Shown: piece after piece, positions 60,953 to 64,000 of the stretch
Position numbering within the stretch: the first letter of the stretch is position 1
How the letters are laid out: the number at the start of each line of letters is the position of its first letter
From: Trichostrongylus colubriformis
Lineage: Eukaryota > Nematoda > Chromadorea > Rhabditida > Trichostrongylidae
Reading direction: 5' to 3'
Assembly (NCBI GenBank): GCA_963978905.1
Contig: OZ022259.1
Coordinates: 6,138,001 to 6,202,000, forward strand
Length of the DNA: 64,000 bases
Notes under the pieces: generated by a model
Database searches by the model: none
The model's input: the letters and a program-made list of their open reading frames with translations, nothing else
Told to the model about the DNA's origin: nothing
Made by a program: the position numbers and the translations under genes

Positions 60953-63900
60953 TTAGAAGTTTTTCTTGTGCTTTTCAGAATTGTTAGACCGAGTTATATA
61001 TGGACAGTTGCTAGTACCCACTTCGTAATTTTCGCTGAAACCATCAAGATTTTCTTCAGGATTCCATTCGGTCACATCTTGCCCATTTGTTGTTTTTCCA
61101 TTGCTCAACACATCCGCCAAGGGGTTGTACTGCAATTTGTAAGGAGTATTTGCTTTGAAGACGTAAGGCACGTGATGTGTCCGAAATTCATACCGTTCAT
61201 TGCTATAGCTGGGGTCTTTGAATCTGGGATTTAGTCAGGGAGGGTAGGACTCTCCAATAAGGTCGCGACGCGCATCAGCTGCCTCGCTGGTTTCTTTTTG
61301 AATTTGCCGCACTTTAGAAGACCCGGTTGCAGCCTTTCGCGTCATTCGACCTAACTGAACACTCTCTTGTTTCGGCACAAATGCACTCTGCATCGCTCAC
61401 TGAAAGCATTCATGTACCAGCAACTCTTAACAGTGACTCACTGGTGCCGTTGTACCCTTATGCTGCTGTCAAGCGCCTTCATCAAAGGCACATTCCGCGA
61501 TACCTCAGAACGGTTAAAGCGATGAGTTATGAAATTAGAGGCGCTAAGGAAGACGCTGACAAAGAAGAATTCCGAAGAAGCTCCGCAAATGTCAAAAATA
61601 ACACGTGGCAATGTGCGCGATTAATAAAAGTGAGGCCTTGAGTCAGTTCCTTGGACGGTATCATGAGGAACCCTGACATATCACTTCTTTTGTGCCAGGA
61701 GTGGTCGGAGTAGGTGTGCGGGAAAGGAGGGGACTCAAGCTGGCTTAGGGCGGTGACGATGTAACGTGACGCCGCAAAAAGTGTGAAGCTTGGACAGTTG
61801 CCGAAGATCTATCTGCCTTAAGAAGGTGAGCTGCAAATCTGATTACCGCGGAATGTGCCTTTAAAATAATTCCGGCGAGGTACCTATTGACTCGCGTGCC
61901 TCAGGACACCCGGATTTGGACTCTGAGCCACGCGAATTCTGCCGCTGTGTACGTGGAAATGTGAATTGGTTTGGTCTCGAATTGGTCGGGCTTCTACCTC
62001 TTCGCTGACCAATTCTAGCCTCCTGACGCACACTCGATACATAACGTGGTGGAAATCAGTGTAGAATTGGGGACTAAAAGGATGAGGATGAGACTAAAAA
62101 GGGGTAGAACAATAAATGAGGCTACCTGTAACGATTATCAGAAAAGTTCCAGACAATTGGGTATTTATATTTAAGAAATTGCTGGAGAAACCACTCTGAC
62201 AGTTAATTTTTAGAAAGTTTCTGCCGGTAAAAGACCTTTCGCATCTCTATGATTATCGCTTACCCTGAGGGCCTCCACGTCGTCAAAATTCGTGCTTGCA
62301 AAGAATTCGTGCTTCCGAAGAGCTTCAAATGATCGCAGTCTTGTTATTGGTGGAAATGCCAACATCTACAACAAGAAATTCAATAGAGGCAACTCTACGA
62401 AAACTTCAAATCTGACAGACCTGATCGAATAAGTCTCCCAGTGTCTGAGTGCAATCCAGTGGAGTGCTATAGTCAACAAACCTGAAAGGATATGGAAAAT
62501 AATCGAGAGAGAATAATGTGACGAAACCAGATTTCACTCAGAGTTTAATGAAGCATGGTTACTGCACTGCTAGAAGTCGAAAAACCATTGCGACTTCTTG
62601 TTCCCCCTACTTCCCTGCACAGCTCAAGTCGCATTTTAATTTTTTATTAATTCCTTGAAACCCTGGTTTTTGAATAGATCTTAGGTACCTTAGATGACGG
62701 TGATGAGTAGCGTTGGCGTTCGGATACGGGTACTTTCCTGTGGCTAGAATATGGAGGACGACAGCAAGCGACCACCAATCAACGTAGTGTGAGTAGTGCT
62801 TTTCCGCGGCAATGTCTGGCGACATATACTGGAAAGCCTCTCATGAAATCTTCAACTCGACGAGCTACCGAAAAGTATGTGAAAATGGGAAACCTTTGAG
62901 GTTTTGATTTTTGTTAATTTCAGCTGATTCTAGCTACACACCGTGACGCCCCTTTGCGGACATACATATATGCTCCATCAGCATAGACAGTAGTGCTCAA
63001 AAGTCTTCGGCCAAAACTTTTTTGTCATAACTTTTTTTCTACTTGACCAAATGTGACAAAATTTAAATATGTGGTGCCTGAACCTATTGTCAACATTTCC
63101 TTATACTTGAGTGACCGCTGACTTTTCATTGTTTTTTACAAGAATTCAATACAAAACCACCGAAAAAAGAGAAAGGCTTAATCAAGAAAAACGGATTTCT
63201 TTACAAAAACAAAACGAGCAAGCCTTATAAAATATCAGTATTTTGTAGAGAGACCACGACTTTCGATGACAGCGGCACAGCGGGACGGCATAGGGATGGC
63301 ACTCCAAAAACAAAAAATACATCTAACCACGTAACTAACACCGTTGAGCGCCAAAATAGTGTATTTAGTATGCAGTGTCTCCAAGTACAACATCTAAAAT
63401 TTCTCTTAGATCGGTCCAGTCGCAAAAAAGTTACAAGTGAAAAACCAAAGTGAAAAATCATTTTACCGAAGACTTTTGAGCGCTACTGTATGTTCGGAAA
63501 ACATGGAGTGCGGGTTCGGGTCCTTCCGAGACCGAACCCTATCCCAACAACTCAACATCCTTGCAACAGTTTTTTATTTTAATGCCACAATGAACAGAAA
63601 GTAACAGTTTGTTTTCCTCTGAATTCCTACCCCATAGTACGATCTCTATCTCTCCTTATATTACTATGCCTTTTTACTCTACATCGAGTCAGCTTCACTC
63701 ATTAGGCCGATGTCAGTACTTGTGATTTTATAGTTTTTCTGTGACTCCGTGATTTTGCGACTTTGTTTTTGTTTTTTTCCACTTTCGCACGCAAACGCGA
63801 AGTCGCGACATTGCAATCTCAAGGTTTACGCGTCCGAGATGCGACGCAGCCAAATCGCATTCGATCGCAAAGTCCGAGATCGGCCTCAGCGTCTGTGACT

Positions 63901-64000
63901 TACCTGCAGCGTTCCACAGATGGTGCTCGTGTGTTCGCCATTCTTCAGTTGCTTTGCCAATCCAAAATCCACTACCTTCACATGGCCGGTTGAATCCAGC
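60953..64000 (-). CDS. AGC-family protein kinase (S6K/RSK-like), C-terminal part, truncated by window edge
   Basis: Exons in transcription order: 63904-64000 (5' part outside the window), 62689-62828, 62421-62481, 62264-62365, 60953-61129. The first visible exon carries VKVVDFGLAKQL, with the DFG magnesium-binding motif, then TSTICGTLQ, the AGC-type activation loop. The next exon begins YMSPD in place of the usual APE and continues VDWWSLAVVLHILATGKYPY, the F-helix region with its conserved Asp. Two short exons supply the end of the C-lobe (RLRSFEALRKHEFF) and NFDDVEALR. The last exon holds a tail with LDGFSENYEVG, reminiscent of the AGC hydrophobic motif, and ends KHKKNF. Phases agree throughout. 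The start of the last exon is the least sure: an open frame continues upstream of the chosen TTGCAG acceptor. Introns contain a Tc1 relic and a MITE. The exact kinase subfamily is uncertain. Confidence 0.85.
61494..61862. mobile_element. MITE family G, copy 2
   Basis: Ends AAAGGCACATTCCGCGATAC and CCGCGGAATGTGCCTTT are inverted repeats. The left ~150 bp (AAATTAGAGGCGCTAAGGAA region) matches copy 1. It is in the kinase intron 61130-62263. Confidence 0.65.
62988..63488 (-). mobile_element. Tc1-family relic with transposase C-terminus
   Basis: Inverted ends CAGTAGTGCTCAAAAGTCTT and AAGACTTTTGAGCGCTACTG bound 501 bp; a TA follows the right end. On the minus strand around 63292-63230, AIPMPSRCAAVIESRGLSTK followed by Y and a stop matches the very C-terminus typical of Tc1 transposases. 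All earlier transposase sequence is deleted. It lies in the kinase intron 62829-63903. Confidence 0.85.

Noticed and set aside
61130..61215. Longer last kinase exon including VPYVFKANTPYKLQ
   Set aside because: The frame is open upstream of 61129, but its possible acceptor would not be in phase with the 62264-62365 exon unless another exon exists; TTGCAG at 61130-61135 gives a consistent phase.
1..64000. Bacterial-type systems (operons, CRISPR, defence islands, riboswitches)
   Set aside because: Gene structure is eukaryotic throughout; no regularly spaced repeats or operon-like contiguous ORFs were seen.

Overview
The window looks like nuclear DNA from a nematode, most likely a strongylid (hookworm-like) parasite. 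The evidence is protein genes split into many roughly 50-200 nt exons by GT-AG introns of 50 bp to several kb, candidate spliced-leader acceptors just upstream of start codons, and a dense load of Tc1/mariner elements, palindromic MITEs and fold-back elements. One of the mariners resembles the Hsmar1/bandit type known from hookworms. No prokaryotic operon, CRISPR array or plasmid feature is present. The species call is inference; no search could be run.

Four protein-coding genes could be assembled exon by exon with reading phase checked at every junction. (1) A + strand polypeptide GalNAc-transferase, 3868-14870, has 17 sure exons plus one optional stem exon and appears complete from membrane anchor to ricin-type lectin tail. 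(2) A - strand AMP-forming acyl-CoA synthetase (4CL/luciferase-like), 28974-18711, has 12 exons and 526 aa. (3) A - strand eIF4B/eIF4H-like RNA-binding protein, 51651-40411, has 19 exons and 787 aa, with an RRM, Gly/Tyr/Arg-rich and His-rich stretches and an RGG box. (4) A - strand AGC-type protein kinase, 64000-60953, is cut by the right edge and shows its activation segment, C-lobe and C-terminal tail. Genes 1 and 2 converge; a decayed Tc1-like element sits between their 3' ends. The four genes have no obvious shared pathway (Golgi O-glycosylation, lipid/acid activation, translation initiation, signalling).

The rest of the window is mostly mobile DNA. 2.8-3.5 kb: deleted mariner relic. 4.2-5.4 kb and 19.9-21.4 kb: fold-back elements of one family. 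7.6 and 13.8 kb: two copies of a 535-557 bp inverted-repeat element in GALNT introns. 15.3-16.9 kb: Tc1-like element with ~210 bp inverted repeats. 24.2-26.4 kb: two mariner deletion derivatives in opposite orientation inside an acyl-CoA synthetase intron. 34.5-35.9 kb: fold-back element carrying a tRNA-like segment. 36.0-37.3 kb: Hsmar1/bandit-like mariner pseudogene. 37.4-40.2 kb: RTE-like LINE bounded by a 16 bp target duplication. 63.0-63.5 kb: Tc1 relic. Four copies of one ~170 bp MITE (8.8, 19.6, 33.9, 59.8 kb) and several other MITE families are scattered through introns and intergenic DNA.

I did not find a defence system, gene cluster or other clearly novel multi-gene system. The most interesting leads are the fold-back elements (one possibly supplying a splice donor to the GALNT gene, one carrying a tRNA-like insert), the mariner derivatives sharing an internal deletion, and the numerous apparently lineage-specific MITE families.
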